Below the pieces are notes generated by a model. It searched no databases, was not told where the DNA came from, and worked only from the letters and a program-made list of their open reading frames with translations. Source: Bacteroidota bacterium (GTDB taxonomy: Bacteria; Bacteroidota; Bacteroidia; Chitinophagales; Chitinophagaceae). From it: DNA of 8,633 nt. Of the stretch, positions 1-7,227 are shown in pieces. Where the stretch lies: the NCBI GenBank assembly GCA_026391115.1, contig JAPLER010000003.1, positions 1 through 8,633 of the forward strand, read 5' to 3'. Numbering within the stretch: the stretch's first letter is position 1; each line of letters starts with the position of its first letter. The position numbers and the translations under genes were made by a program.

Positions 1-2792
1 GCATTTGTATGAAGCGAATTACAGTTGTCATAAATTGCATATAAAGCTTGCAGTGTTGTACGTATATCGTTGAAGTCAATCTCTTGTGCGTGTAAGCTTC
101 TACCACTTGTTTGAATATGGTATTTCAACATTTGGCTACGCTTGTTGGCTTTGTATTTATACTTCATTGCCTTTGCCCAAATACGTCGAGCAACACGCCC
201 AATTACACTGTATTCAGGATCCATTCCATTGCTAAAGAAGAAAGAAAGATTAGCAGCAAAGTCATCAATATGCATTCCTCTGCTCAAATAATATTCTACA
301 TAAGTAAAACCATTCGCCAATGTGAAAGCAAGCTGTGTTATAGGGTTAGCACCAGCTTCAGCAATATGATAACCACTAATACTTACACTATAAAAGTTTC
401 TTACTTTTTGATTGATGAAATATTCCTGCACATCACCCATTAATTTTAGTGCGAATTCTGTAGAGAAAATACAAGTATTTTGTGCTTGATCTTCTTTTAA
501 AATATCTGCCTGCACAGTACCACGAACATTTTGTAAAGCTTGTGCTTTTATTTTTTCATATACATCTCTTGGTAAAACATCTTCTCCACTTAAACCCAAT
601 AAACGTAAGCCTAAACCATTATTTCCTTCGGGTAAAACGCCTTCTAAATTTCCTTTTTGTGGTGAGACTTCTTTACCATCAACACCAATGTATTTAGGTA
701 ATTTAGCAAGATTAAATTTAGATTCGATGATTTTATTTACATCTTCTCTTAATCCATTTTCAATAATATATTTTTCACATTGCTGGTCAACAGCTGCATT
801 CATAAAAAATGCTAACAGCATTGGTGCCGGACCATTAATGGTCATTGATACAGAAGTTTTAGGGTCGCATAAATCAAACCCACTGTACAGCTTTTTGGCA
901 TCATCAACAGTTGCAATGCTTACACCACTATTACCTACTTTGCCATAAATATCTGGACGATGAGCAGGATCTTCACCATACAATGTAACACTATCAAATG
1001 CAGTACTCAAACGCTTTGCAGGTTGCCCAACACTAACATAGTGAAACCTTCTGTTGGTGCGTTCTGGACCACCTTCACCAGCAAACATTCTTGTAGGATC
1101 TTCGCCATCACGCTTTAAAGGGAATACACCAGCAGTATAAGGAAATTCCCCAGGTACATTTTCTTGCAATTGCCATTTTAAAATATCGCCCCAATCTTTA
1201 TATTTTGGTAATACAACTTTTGGAACTCTTGTTCCACTTAAAGATGTTGTTGTAAGTGGTTGTTTAATTACTTTATCTCTTACTTGATATTCAAAAAAGT
1301 CTTTCTTATATATATCGATAACATTATTCCAATTAGCAACTAATTTTTTAGATTCGGCATTTAATTGTTCGTTATAAAAAGCAATTTGTTGTTGAATAAC
1401 ATCAACTAAATCGGTTTGATTTTTTTGTTTAAATATTTCTAATATTCCATTTAGTTGATATAATTTACTAGCAATAGCTGCTTGCTCTAATGCCTGTGCA
1501 TCGTAGGTTCTATTCGTTTCACTTATCTCACTTAAATATCTTGTTCTATTTGATGGGATGATAGCAGATGAAACCTTTGCTGTTTCGCTAAAATGATATT
1601 CGCCAAATATTGTATTGGTTTTGGTGTGAATTGTTTTAAGCAACATTTCAAATAAATGGTTTACGCCTTCATCATTAAACTTGCTTGCCATTGTTCCAAT
1701 AATTGGCAGTTCATTATCTTTTGCCATAAACATTTGATGATTACGTTTGTACTGTTTACGCACATCTTGCAAAGCATCTAATGCACCTGCTTTATCAAAT
1801 TTATTAATGCAAATTAAATCGGCATAATCCAGCATATTAATCTTCTCTAACTGCGATGCAGCACCATATTCAGGTGTCATTACATACATACTCACATCGC
1901 AATAATCTAATATAGAAGCATCACTTTGCCCAACACCAGCACTCTCTAAAATAATAAAATCAAAGGCTGCTTCTTTACAAACGTTAATAGCATCTTGCAC
2001 ATAAGCACTCAATGCTTTATTATCTTCACGTGTAGCCAAACTTCTCATATATGCACGAGGATGAGAAATGGCATTCATTCTAATTCTATCACCCAGTAAA
2101 GCTCCACCAGTTTTTTTCTTACTAGGGTCAACGCTAATAACAGCAATGGTTTTGTCGGTAAAATTATTTAAAAATCTTCTTACAATTTCATCAGTTACTG
2201 AAGACTTGCCAGCACCACCAGTACCTGTAATTCCAAAAACTGGAATGTTTGAAGCTTGAGGTTTAAGGTTTAAGGTTTCTCCATTTTCAGCAGCTGTAAT
2301 TTTTTGAGCAATGCTTATAATATCTTTTGCTTCTCCTAAGGCATTCTTATTAGCTTCTACTTTTGGGTTTTCACTTTTTGCTTTTGACTTTTCAATCACA
2401 TCTTCAATCATTCCTTCAAGCCCCATTGTTCTACCATCGTCTGGGCTATAAATTTTTGTGATACCATAATTATGCAATTCTTCTATTTCAATTGGTAAAA
2501 TAGTACCACCTCCGCCACCAAAAATTTTGATGTGACCACAACCATTTTCATCCAATAAGTCTTTCATATATTTAAAAAACTCAACGTGTCCACCTTGATA
2601 AGATGTAATGGCAATGCTATGTGCATCTTCTTCAATAGCTGTTTCAACTATTTCGTGAACGCTTCTGTTATGTCCCAAATGGATAATTTCAGCACCCTTA
2701 CTTTGCAAAATTCTACGCATTATATTAATAGCAGCATCGTGTCCATCAAACAAACTGGCAGCAGTAACTATACGAACTTTAGTATGACTCAT
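1..2792 (-). CDS. icmF: Fused isobutyryl-CoA mutase (IcmF), 3'-truncated by the window edge
   Basis: Adenosylcobalamin-dependent enzyme that interconverts isobutyryl-CoA and n-butyryl-CoA (some members also isovaleryl/pivalyl-CoA), with a built-in G-protein chaperone; cytoplasmic. I translated 930 uninterrupted codons from the ATG at 2792-2790. Residues 1-135 are the B12-binding domain (FDGHDA, cobalt-ligating His18; GGGGGT near 92-97). Residues 136-182 are a Lys/Glu/Asn-rich linker. The MeaI-like GTPase domain follows, with P-loop GTGGAGKS (190-197), VDPS (221-224), ESAGVGQ (283-289) and NKFD (330-333). The mutase domain starts near 500, with MFAGEGGPERTNRRFHY (569-585), QADILKEDQAQNT (761-773) and catalytic-type His809 in SGYHIAEAGA. 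Phe570 and Gln771 occupy the positions of Tyr89 and Arg207 in methylmalonyl-CoA mutase, which favours isobutyryl- over methylmalonyl-CoA. Family members are about 1,090-1,130 residues, so roughly 160-200 C-terminal residues lie beyond the left edge. It is divergent from hppA. Confidence 0.96.
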   Translation of the reverse strand, partial: MSHTKVRIVTAASLFDGHDAAINIMRRILQSKGAEIIHLGHNRSVHEIVETAIEEDAHSIAITSYQGGHVEFFKYMKDLLDENGCGHIKIFGGGGGTILPIEIEELHNYGITKIYSPDDGRTMGLEGMIEDVIEKSKAKSENPKVEANKNALGEAKDIISIAQKITAAENGETLNLKPQASNIPVFGITGTGGAGKSSVTDEIVRRFLNNFTDKTIAVISVDPSKKKTGGALLGDRIRMNAISHPRAYMRSLATREDNKALSAYVQDAINVCKEAAFDFIILESAGVGQSDASILDYCDVSMYVMTPEYGAASQLEKINMLDYADLICINKFDKAGALDALQDVRKQYKRNHQMFMAKDNELPIIGTMASKFNDEGVNHLFEMLLKTIHTKTNTIFGEYHFSETAKVSSAIIPSNRTRYLSEISETNRTYDAQALEQAAIASKLYQLNGILEIFKQKNQTDLVDVIQQQIAFYNEQLNAESKKLVANWNNVIDIYKKDFFEYQVRDKVIKQPLTTTSLSGTRVPKVVLPKYKDWGDILKWQLQENVPGEFPYTAGVFPLKRDGEDPTRMFAGEGGPERTNRRFHYVSVGQPAKRLSTAFDSVTLYGEDPAHRPDIYGKVGNSGVSIATVDDAKKLYSGFDLCDPKTSVSMTINGPAPMLLAFFMNAAVDQQCEKYIIENGLREDVNKIIESKFNLAKLPKYIGVDGKEVSPQKGNLEGVLPEGNNGLGLRLLGLSGEDVLPRDVYEKIKAQALQNVRGTVQADILKEDQAQNTCIFSTEFALKLMGDVQEYFINQKVRNFYSVSISGYHIAEAGANPITQLAFTLANGFTYVEYYLSRGMHIDDFAANLSFFFSNGMDPEYSVIGRVARRIWAKAMKYKYKANKRSQMLKYHIQTSGRSLHAQEIDFNDIRTTLQALYAIYDNCNSLHTN
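2251..2278. repeat. 7-bp periodic tract inside icmF (linker / G-domain boundary)
   Basis: Four consecutive heptamers: GAAGCTT, GAGGTTT, AAGGTTT, AAGGTTT. The tract is within the icmF coding frame and encodes part of the linker just before the P-loop domain (near residues 172-181, GETLNLKPQA). The reading frame is kept. Confidence 0.6.
2357..2391. repeat. Degenerate 7-bp periodic tract inside icmF (B12-domain / linker boundary)
   Basis: Five heptamers in register, each ending in TTT on the + strand (for example TCACTTT, TTGCTTT, TGACTTT). On the coding strand it encodes the Lys/Ser/Glu-rich linker around residues 134-146. It has the same 7-bp period as the tract at 2251-2278 and those at 6006-6061 and 6583-6610. 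Confidence 0.55.
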
Positions 2793-2810
2793 AAAACAAT
2801 TATTGTGGCT

Positions 2811-2830
2811 GCGAAATTAGGTGAATGAGT
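2811..2830 (-). promoter_or_regulatory. Putative icmF promoter / operator element (-7 box TAATTTCG)
   Basis: Read on the minus strand this is ACTCATTCACCTAATTTCGC, ending 18 nt before the icmF ATG. TAATTTCG differs from the Bacteroidota -7 consensus TAnnTTTG at one position. It matches 17 of 20 bases of the element in front of hppA, in mirror orientation. A TTG further upstream (minus strand, near 2844) is about 23 nt from the -7 box, slightly long for a -33 element. No Shine-Dalgarno sequence precedes the ATG. Confidence 0.5.
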
Positions 2831-2985
2831 CTGAGAAAATAACAAGCGTTAGTCTAAAGGATTTTAGAAGGAACGGTTAAATAAGTTTAGAAACTAGAAA
2901 AAATTACTAAGCAACATACTTTTCACTGCCTTTCAAGCGTTTATAGGGGCTAAAACAATTAAAAGAAGGTAAAATAAGGAAAACA

Positions 2986-3007
2986 AGTTACTAACAACTG
3001 TGTAACT
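2986..3007. promoter_or_regulatory. Small inverted repeat upstream of hppA (possible operator)
   Basis: AGTTAC (2986-2991) and GTAACT (3002-3007) are perfect 6-bp inverted arms around a 10-bp spacer. They lie just upstream of the putative hppA -7 box, where a regulator could overlap the -33 region. The arms are short and could be chance in AT-rich DNA. Confidence 0.2.
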
Positions 3008-3021
3008 CAAACACACTTAGC

Positions 3022-3041
3022 ACTCATTCCCCTAAATTTGC
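3022..3041 (+). promoter_or_regulatory. Putative hppA promoter (-7 box TAAATTTG)
   Basis: TAAATTTG at 3033-3040 is an exact match to the Bacteroidota -7 consensus TAnnTTTG, inside the 20-bp element ACTCATTCCCCTAAATTTGC. It ends 26 nt before the hppA ATG, leaving a short A-rich leader. No clear TTG is seen at -33. The same element recurs inverted at 2811-2830 before icmF. Confidence 0.55.
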
Positions 3042-3067
3042 CCACTTTAAAAAACTAAACTACACTT

Positions 3068-5278
3068 ATGGATTTACTTTTTATTACCGTTCCCCTAATG
3101 GGTATAATTGGTTTAATTTACACCTTTGTAAAATACAATTGGGTGTCTAAACAAGATGCTGGAGACGATAGAATGAAGCAAATTAGCAATTACATTGCTG
3201 AAGGTGCAATGGCGTTCTTGAAAGCAGAATGGAAAATTTTAGGCTACTTTGTCGCAATCGTAGCCATTTTACTAGGTCTAATGGCGATGAGTAATCCACA
3301 CTCTCATTGGAGCATTTCAATTGCATTTATTTTAGGTGCTGTTAGTAGTGCTACTGCTGGCTATATAGGTATGCGTGCTGCAACTAAAGCTAATGTACGT
3401 ACAACGCAAGCTGCAAAAACTAGTTTATCTAAAGCTTTAAATGTATCATTTACTGGTGGTGCAGTTATGGGCTTAGGTGTAAGTGGATTAGCAGTATTAG
3501 GATTGGGTGGTTTATTTATTATTTTAAAAATGTGTTTTGCACCAGGTGCAGAAATGGATCAAGATGGTATGTTAAGAACAATAGAAGTTTTAACAGGATT
3601 TAGTTTGGGTGCAGAAAGTATAGCATTGTTTGCACGTGTTGGCGGTGGTATTTATACTAAAGCTGCTGACGTAGGTGCAGACCTTGTAGGTAAAGTAGAA
3701 GCTGGTATTCCAGAGGATGATCCAAGAAATCCAGCAACTATTGCAGATAATGTTGGCGACAACGTTGGTGATGTTGCAGGTATGGGTGCTGACTTGTTTG
3801 GTAGTTACGTTGCCACAGTTTTGGCTACAATGGTTTTAGGTCAAGAAACTATTGCAAATGGCGATAAATTTAACGGACTTTCTCCAATATTATTACCAAT
3901 GATGATTGCTGGTGTTGGTATTCTTTTATCAATTATAGGAACCTTGTTTGTAAGAATTAGCGATGCAGTTGGTGTAAGCACACAAGCTGTTCAAAATGCT
4001 TTAAATATGGGTAACTGGGGCAGTATGATTTTAACAGCATTTGCTTGTGCTGGTTTGGTATATTTTATTTTACCAGAAACAATGGAATTACGCCAAATAC
4101 CTTTTACTCGTAATGGTGTGATGGGAGCGATTATTGTAGGTCTTGTTGTTGGTGTATTGATGAGTATTATTACAGAATATTACACTGCAATGGGTAAGCG
4201 TCCTGTTTTATCAATTATTCGTCAAAGTGCTACTGGACATGCAACAAACGTAATTGGTGGATTGGCAGTTGGTATGGAAAGTACATTATTACCAATTTTA
4301 GTTTTAGCTGCTGGTATCTATGGTTCATACTATTGTGCAGGATTATATGGTGTTGCTATTGCTGCTGCTGGTATGATGGCAACTACTGCAATGCAACTAG
4401 CTATTGATGCTTTTGGCCCAATTGCAGATAATGCAGGGGGTATTGCAGAAATGTGTGAATTACCAAAAGAAGTACGTGAAAGAACAGATATTTTAGATGC
4501 AGTTGGAAATACTACAGCTGCTAGTGGTAAAGGCTTTGCTATTGCAAGTGCTGCTTTAACTTCACTAGCTTTATTTGCTGCATTTGTGGGTGTTGCTGGC
4601 ATTAGTGGAATTGATATTTATAAAGCTGATGTTTTGGCTTGTTTGTTTGTAGGAGGAATGATACCATTTATATTCTCCTCTTTGTGTATTCGTGCAGTGG
4701 GTGAAGCTGCAATGGCAATGGTAGAAGAAGTAAGAAGACAATTTAGAACTATACCTGGTATTATGGATGGAACAGGTAAACCAGAATATGATAAATGTGT
4801 GGCTATTTCTACACAAGCATCTATTAAAAAAATGATGTTGCCTGGTGCAATTGCAATATTATCTCCAATTATTATTGGTTTTGTTTTTGGACCTGAAGCA
4901 TTAGGTGGATTTTTAGCTGGTGCTACTGTAAGTGGTGTTTTGATGGGAATGTTTCAAAACAATGCTGGTGGTGCTTGGGACAATGCAAAAAAATCTTTTG
5001 AAAAAGGTGTTGAAATAAATGGTGAAATGTTCTATAAAAAATCTGAACCACATAAAGCATCTGTAACTGGAGATACTGTTGGTGATCCATTTAAAGATAC
5101 ATCTGGTCCATCAATGAATATTTTAATTAAATTGATGAGTATTGTTTCTTTGGTAATTGCCCCAACTTTAGCTAGTTTACACAGTAACAATAAAACTGTA
5201 AAAACTATTAAACCTGTTGAAACAAAAGCAATTGCTGCAAAGTATAGCAATAACCCAAATACATTTACTATTAAATAG
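3068..5278 (+). CDS. hppA: K+-dependent ion-translocating membrane pyrophosphatase (V-type H+/Na+-PPase)
   Basis: Inner-membrane pump that hydrolyses PPi to phosphate and exports H+ and/or Na+. The 736-residue polytopic protein is full length. The substrate site is intact: GGGIYTKAADVGADLVGKVE (192-211), EDDPRNP (216-222), DNVGDNVGDVAGMGADLF (227-244), DAFGPIADNAGGIAEM (447-462) and GGAWDNAKK (634-642). GNTTAASGKG (480-489) has Ala484 and Gly487 where K+-independent enzymes have Lys and Thr, so K+ dependence is expected. The TM6 gate reads ADLFGS: Gly245 replaces the glutamate of ADLLES-type Na+-PPases, while Glu183 appears in TM5 (SLGAESIALFARVGGG). From memory of the family, this resembles the Flavobacterium johnsoniae-type H+-PPases, so H+ pumping is the best guess. 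A 35-40 residue Lys/Asn-rich tail follows the last helix (IAPTLASL). The gene stands alone between a promoter-like element and a strong palindromic terminator. Confidence 0.97.
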   Translation: MDLLFITVPLMGIIGLIYTFVKYNWVSKQDAGDDRMKQISNYIAEGAMAFLKAEWKILGYFVAIVAILLGLMAMSNPHSHWSISIAFILGAVSSATAGYIGMRAATKANVRTTQAAKTSLSKALNVSFTGGAVMGLGVSGLAVLGLGGLFIILKMCFAPGAEMDQDGMLRTIEVLTGFSLGAESIALFARVGGGIYTKAADVGADLVGKVEAGIPEDDPRNPATIADNVGDNVGDVAGMGADLFGSYVATVLATMVLGQETIANGDKFNGLSPILLPMMIAGVGILLSIIGTLFVRISDAVGVSTQAVQNALNMGNWGSMILTAFACAGLVYFILPETMELRQIPFTRNGVMGAIIVGLVVGVLMSIITEYYTAMGKRPVLSIIRQSATGHATNVIGGLAVGMESTLLPILVLAAGIYGSYYCAGLYGVAIAAAGMMATTAMQLAIDAFGPIADNAGGIAEMCELPKEVRERTDILDAVGNTTAASGKGFAIASAALTSLALFAAFVGVAGISGIDIYKADVLACLFVGGMIPFIFSSLCIRAVGEAAMAMVEEVRRQFRTIPGIMDGTGKPEYDKCVAISTQASIKKMMLPGAIAILSPIIIGFVFGPEALGGFLAGATVSGVLMGMFQNNAGGAWDNAKKSFEKGVEINGEMFYKKSEPHKASVTGDTVGDPFKDTSGPSMNILIKLMSIVSLVIAPTLASLHSNNKTVKTIKPVETKAIAAKYSNNPNTFTIK

Positions 5279-5293
5279 TATTTTTCAAATAAA

Positions 5294-5339
5294 TATAAAT
5301 AAAAAAGGTTGCTTAATTAAGCAACCTTTTTTATTTATA
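5294..5339. terminator. 46-bp perfect palindrome, bidirectional rho-independent terminator
   Basis: Perfect 23+23 bp palindrome centred at 5316/5317, with GC core GGTTGC/GCAACC flanked by A6 and T6. It starts 15 bp after the hppA stop and ends 9 bp before the stop of the convergent reverse-strand gene. In either direction transcription gives a hairpin followed by a U-tract, so it should terminate both genes. Confidence 0.9.
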
Positions 5340-5348
5340 AAAGTAGTT

Positions 5349-6005
5349 TTAGTTTACGCTATTTATGAGCATTAAAACACTTTCTATTCTTTTATTTATG
5401 TCTTCAAATGGTGTATATCCTTTTGCAATTAAATGAAATTTAGATTCACTGGTTTGTATAAAAACACAAGGATATCCTGTTACACTAAGTTGTTTGCATA
5501 AAGCAAATTCATATTGAGCTTTCTCTTTATAAGTTTCACTTTTTAATTTGTCATAAAAAGTATTTGGGTCTATTTCATACTTTTCAAGCAAATGCCTATA
5601 AGCTTCGTTATCTGTTAAATCTCTACCTTCAAAATGCAAAGCATACTGTAAGTCAGTAGCAAACTCTACTTGTTTATCTATATAAATTTCTTTAAAAATA
5701 CATAATGCAATTGCAGGTTTTAAACTGTCAGGAAACCAATCACTGTCATCTGGATTAAAGATATGCCATAGATAATCTTCACCAAACTGAATGCCTGTAT
5801 ATTCTTCAACAGTTTTATAAGCTTCTTGAATGTAATATGCTATTTGTTTAATTGGAACTGGTTGTTCTGGTAAAACCATACCGCCACTTAATACCTCAAA
5901 ATCCAAATCGTTTTGATATTGTTTTTGTACAGCATTTATTACACTGCTAAAACCATAACACCAACCACAATATGCATCGTAGCAATAAATTAAAATTGGT
6001 TTCAT
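5349..6005 (-). CDS. DsbA/FrnE-family thiol oxidoreductase, cytoplasmic
   Basis: 218-residue protein with a DsbA-type thioredoxin fold. It opens with a beta strand (KPILIYCYDAYCGWCYGF) carrying the redox motif CGWC at Cys13-Cys16. A helical insertion follows (about 50-150). The cis-proline loop is SVTGYPCVFI, with Pro179 and an extra Cys180. It resembles the DsbA-like group described as predicted protein-disulfide isomerases with a CxxC motif (COG3531-like). There is no signal peptide, so it probably acts in the cytoplasm as a thiol-disulfide reductase or isomerase; the substrate is unknown. It is convergent with hppA and shares its terminator. A 101-bp gap separates it from the YkuK-like gene upstream on the same strand, and its start codon is immediately preceded by a 7-bp periodic tract. 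Related folds include 2-hydroxychromene-2-carboxylate isomerases, but the intact CxxC argues for a redox role. Confidence 0.87.
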   Translation of the reverse strand: MKPILIYCYDAYCGWCYGFSSVINAVQKQYQNDLDFEVLSGGMVLPEQPVPIKQIAYYIQEAYKTVEEYTGIQFGEDYLWHIFNPDDSDWFPDSLKPAIALCIFKEIYIDKQVEFATDLQYALHFEGRDLTDNEAYRHLLEKYEIDPNTFYDKLKSETYKEKAQYEFALCKQLSVTGYPCVFIQTSESKFHLIAKGYTPFEDINKRIESVLMLINSVN

Positions 6006-6061
6006 CTTTTAGTTTTTAGGTATTAATCTTTGGTCTTTAATGCTGACCTTTAGCTTTAGCA
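6006..6061. repeat. Degenerate 7-bp periodic tract upstream of the DsbA-like gene
   Basis: Roughly eight T-rich heptamers can be laid in register (for example CTTTTAG, TTTTTAG, TCTTTGG, TCTTTAA, CTTTAGC), ending directly at the start codon of the reverse-strand gene. The adjacent segment 6049-6081 aligns with about 25 of 33 bases of 6588-6620 and shares the 11-mer GTAAAAGCCAA. The tract is degenerate, so exact borders are uncertain. Confidence 0.45.
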
Positions 6062-6106
6062 AATGTAAAAGCCAATTAACAATAAATAAAGATTTTTTAC
6101 CAAAGA

Positions 6107-6580
6107 CTAATTACAAATTCTATCTGCACAACAACTGCTTGCATAGGCTTCTGGCTTGGCTTTAAAAGCAAAACCCATTCCTAAAATATAGCCCATTGCT
6201 TCCTTTAAAGCATCATTACTTTTAAAATTCGGGTTGGTATTAATATCTGCGTGAACTTCCATTTCAATATGATGCTCAATAAACAAGTCACAAAGTTCAT
6301 ATGCAATTTCAATGCTTTTTGCTACTTCGGTTAGCATCCTTTCTTTAATATGAAATTTTTGTTTCGTCTTTTCATTGTTAATAAACATAAAGCCCCCATT
6401 ATGTTCTCTAAGAAAAACAATAACTGTTGCAAACTCAGTATCTGCACCTTTTACTTGGCTATCAGTACCAATACATACTTTAAGTTTAACGCCTTTTGCA
6501 GTTTCGTTAATAATTGTTTGGGCTACAGCTTCTTTAATTGGAAAATGTAAAGCTTCGCCATTAAATTTTCTCCAATGCAT
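6107..6580 (-). CDS. YkuK-like RNase H-fold protein (DUF458 family)
   Basis: 157-residue cytoplasmic protein recognisable as the YkuK/DUF458 family, which has a ribonuclease H-like fold. The acidic motifs expected for two-metal nucleic-acid cleavage are present: KVCIGTDSQ with Asp40, Glu85 in the RMLTEVAKSIEIAYEL helix, VHADINTNP with Asp112, and Asp153 in the C-terminal CCADRICN. The substrate is not established for this family, so nuclease activity is inferred from fold and residues. The length is close to that of B. subtilis YkuK. The ATG is preceded by CCTAAAAAAT and a heptamer-like tract, with no Shine-Dalgarno sequence. It may share a transcript with the DsbA-like gene 101 bp downstream. 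Confidence 0.82.
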   Translation of the reverse strand: MHWRKFNGEALHFPIKEAVAQTIINETAKGVKLKVCIGTDSQVKGADTEFATVIVFLREHNGGFMFINNEKTKQKFHIKERMLTEVAKSIEIAYELCDLFIEHHIEMEVHADINTNPNFKSNDALKEAMGYILGMGFAFKAKPEAYASSCCADRICN

Positions 6581-6582
6581 AT

Positions 6583-6610
6583 TTTTTAGGTTTGCTAAAG
6601 GTAAAAGCCA
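6583..6610. repeat. Heptamer-like tract abutting the YkuK-like start codon
   Basis: TTTTTAG, GTTTGCT, AAAGGTA and AAAGCCA can be laid in 7-bp register immediately upstream of the reverse-strand start at 6580. With flanking bases (6588-6620) it aligns to 6049-6081, sharing GTAAAAGCCAA exactly. Confidence 0.4.
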
Positions 6611-6690
6611 AACAACCTTAAATCAACAAAATGATTATGCACCTTGTGTTAATAACGTAAATATGCTTACAAAAAAATAATGTGCAACAC

Positions 6691-7212
6691 TTAAAATCTT
6701 ATTGCCATTCCAATACCAAAATTTGAGAGATTGTTTTTTACTTCGTTGTTTTTTACACTACAGTATTCGTATTTAGTATGAAATAAAATACCACCAACTC
6801 TATAACCAATAGTGGGTGCAATAACAATTCCTCCTCCTAAATCTTGTGTTACACTTAAAACAGTTGAGTATCCAATTGCATAGCCAACTTGTGGTTCAAC
6901 AAAAAAATTTTTGCCAACATAATACCTCATACCAAGTTTAAATAAAGCTTCGGTAATGTTAATGTTCATTGATGTTTCGCTTTTGTTGGGAACAAAATAA
7001 TTGAACCCGATCGAGCCAGTAAACCCAAGTTTTTCATCTAACATATATGCAATTTTTCCTGAAATGTTAAACCCCAATTTTTGCGATGCCTTTATTTCTT
7101 TACCCATAGGTAAAAATACCTCACCAATACCTTCAAACTTTAGACTTTCCTGAGCGTATAGCTTAGAACTTAATAAAATTACTAAAAAATTACTTGCAAA
7201 ATTTTTATACAT
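6691..7212 (-). CDS. Outer-membrane beta-barrel protein (porin-like), paralogue of the upstream gene
   Basis: 173-residue protein with an N-terminal signal peptide predicted to be cut at LYA|QES (after residue 20), then alternating amphipathic strands typical of an 8-stranded barrel: KLGFNISGKIAYML, KLGFTGSIGFNYFV, ALFKLGMRYYVGKNFFVEPQ and IAPTIGYRVGGI. It ends in aromatic Phe (GIGMAIRF), as expected for BAM-dependent insertion. This matches the general outer-membrane beta-barrel domain; ligand and function are unknown. It lies 15 bp downstream of the neighbouring reverse-strand barrel gene, and the two align along their length (FFVEPQVGYAIG with YFIEPQIGYGVS; NNLSNFGIGM with YNLSNISMGIGM), which indicates tandem duplication and probable co-transcription. 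Confidence 0.8.
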   Translation of the reverse strand: MYKNFASNFLVILLSSKLYAQESLKFEGIGEVFLPMGKEIKASQKLGFNISGKIAYMLDEKLGFTGSIGFNYFVPNKSETSMNINITEALFKLGMRYYVGKNFFVEPQVGYAIGYSTVLSVTQDLGGGIVIAPTIGYRVGGILFHTKYEYCSVKNNEVKNNLSNFGIGMAIRF

Positions 7213-7227
7213 ATTTTTTGTTTTAAA

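Noticed and set aside
111..948. Forward-strand open frames of 71-110 codons at 111-443, 482-697 and 688-948
   Set aside because: They lie entirely antisense to the icmF coding frame, which translates without interruption and carries conserved mutase motifs.
1..2792. Reading the left gene as methylmalonyl-CoA mutase with separate MeaB
   Set aside because: The order B12 domain, G domain, mutase domain in one chain, with Phe570 and Gln771 in the active site, is the IcmF arrangement.
2068..2828. Forward-strand open frames at 2068-2259 and 2586-2828
   Set aside because: Antisense to the G-protein and B12 domains of icmF; no family resemblance and no start signals.
4330..5250. Reverse-strand open frames inside hppA
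   Set aside because: Their composition mirrors the hppA codons on the opposite strand; hppA is intact and full length.
6028..6106. Inverted arms TCTTTGGT / ACCAAAGA around the DsbA-like upstream region
   Set aside because: Only 8 bp with about 60 bp between them, and one arm is part of the heptamer tract; likely chance.
6350..6680. Two forward open frames over the YkuK-like gene
   Set aside because: Antisense shadows of the YkuK-like coding frame, which has the conserved Asp motifs.
6670..6690. Short GTG-TTG-CAC hairpin followed by T-rich sequence after the second barrel gene, as a terminator
   Set aside because: The stem is only about three strong pairs, too weak to call a terminator.
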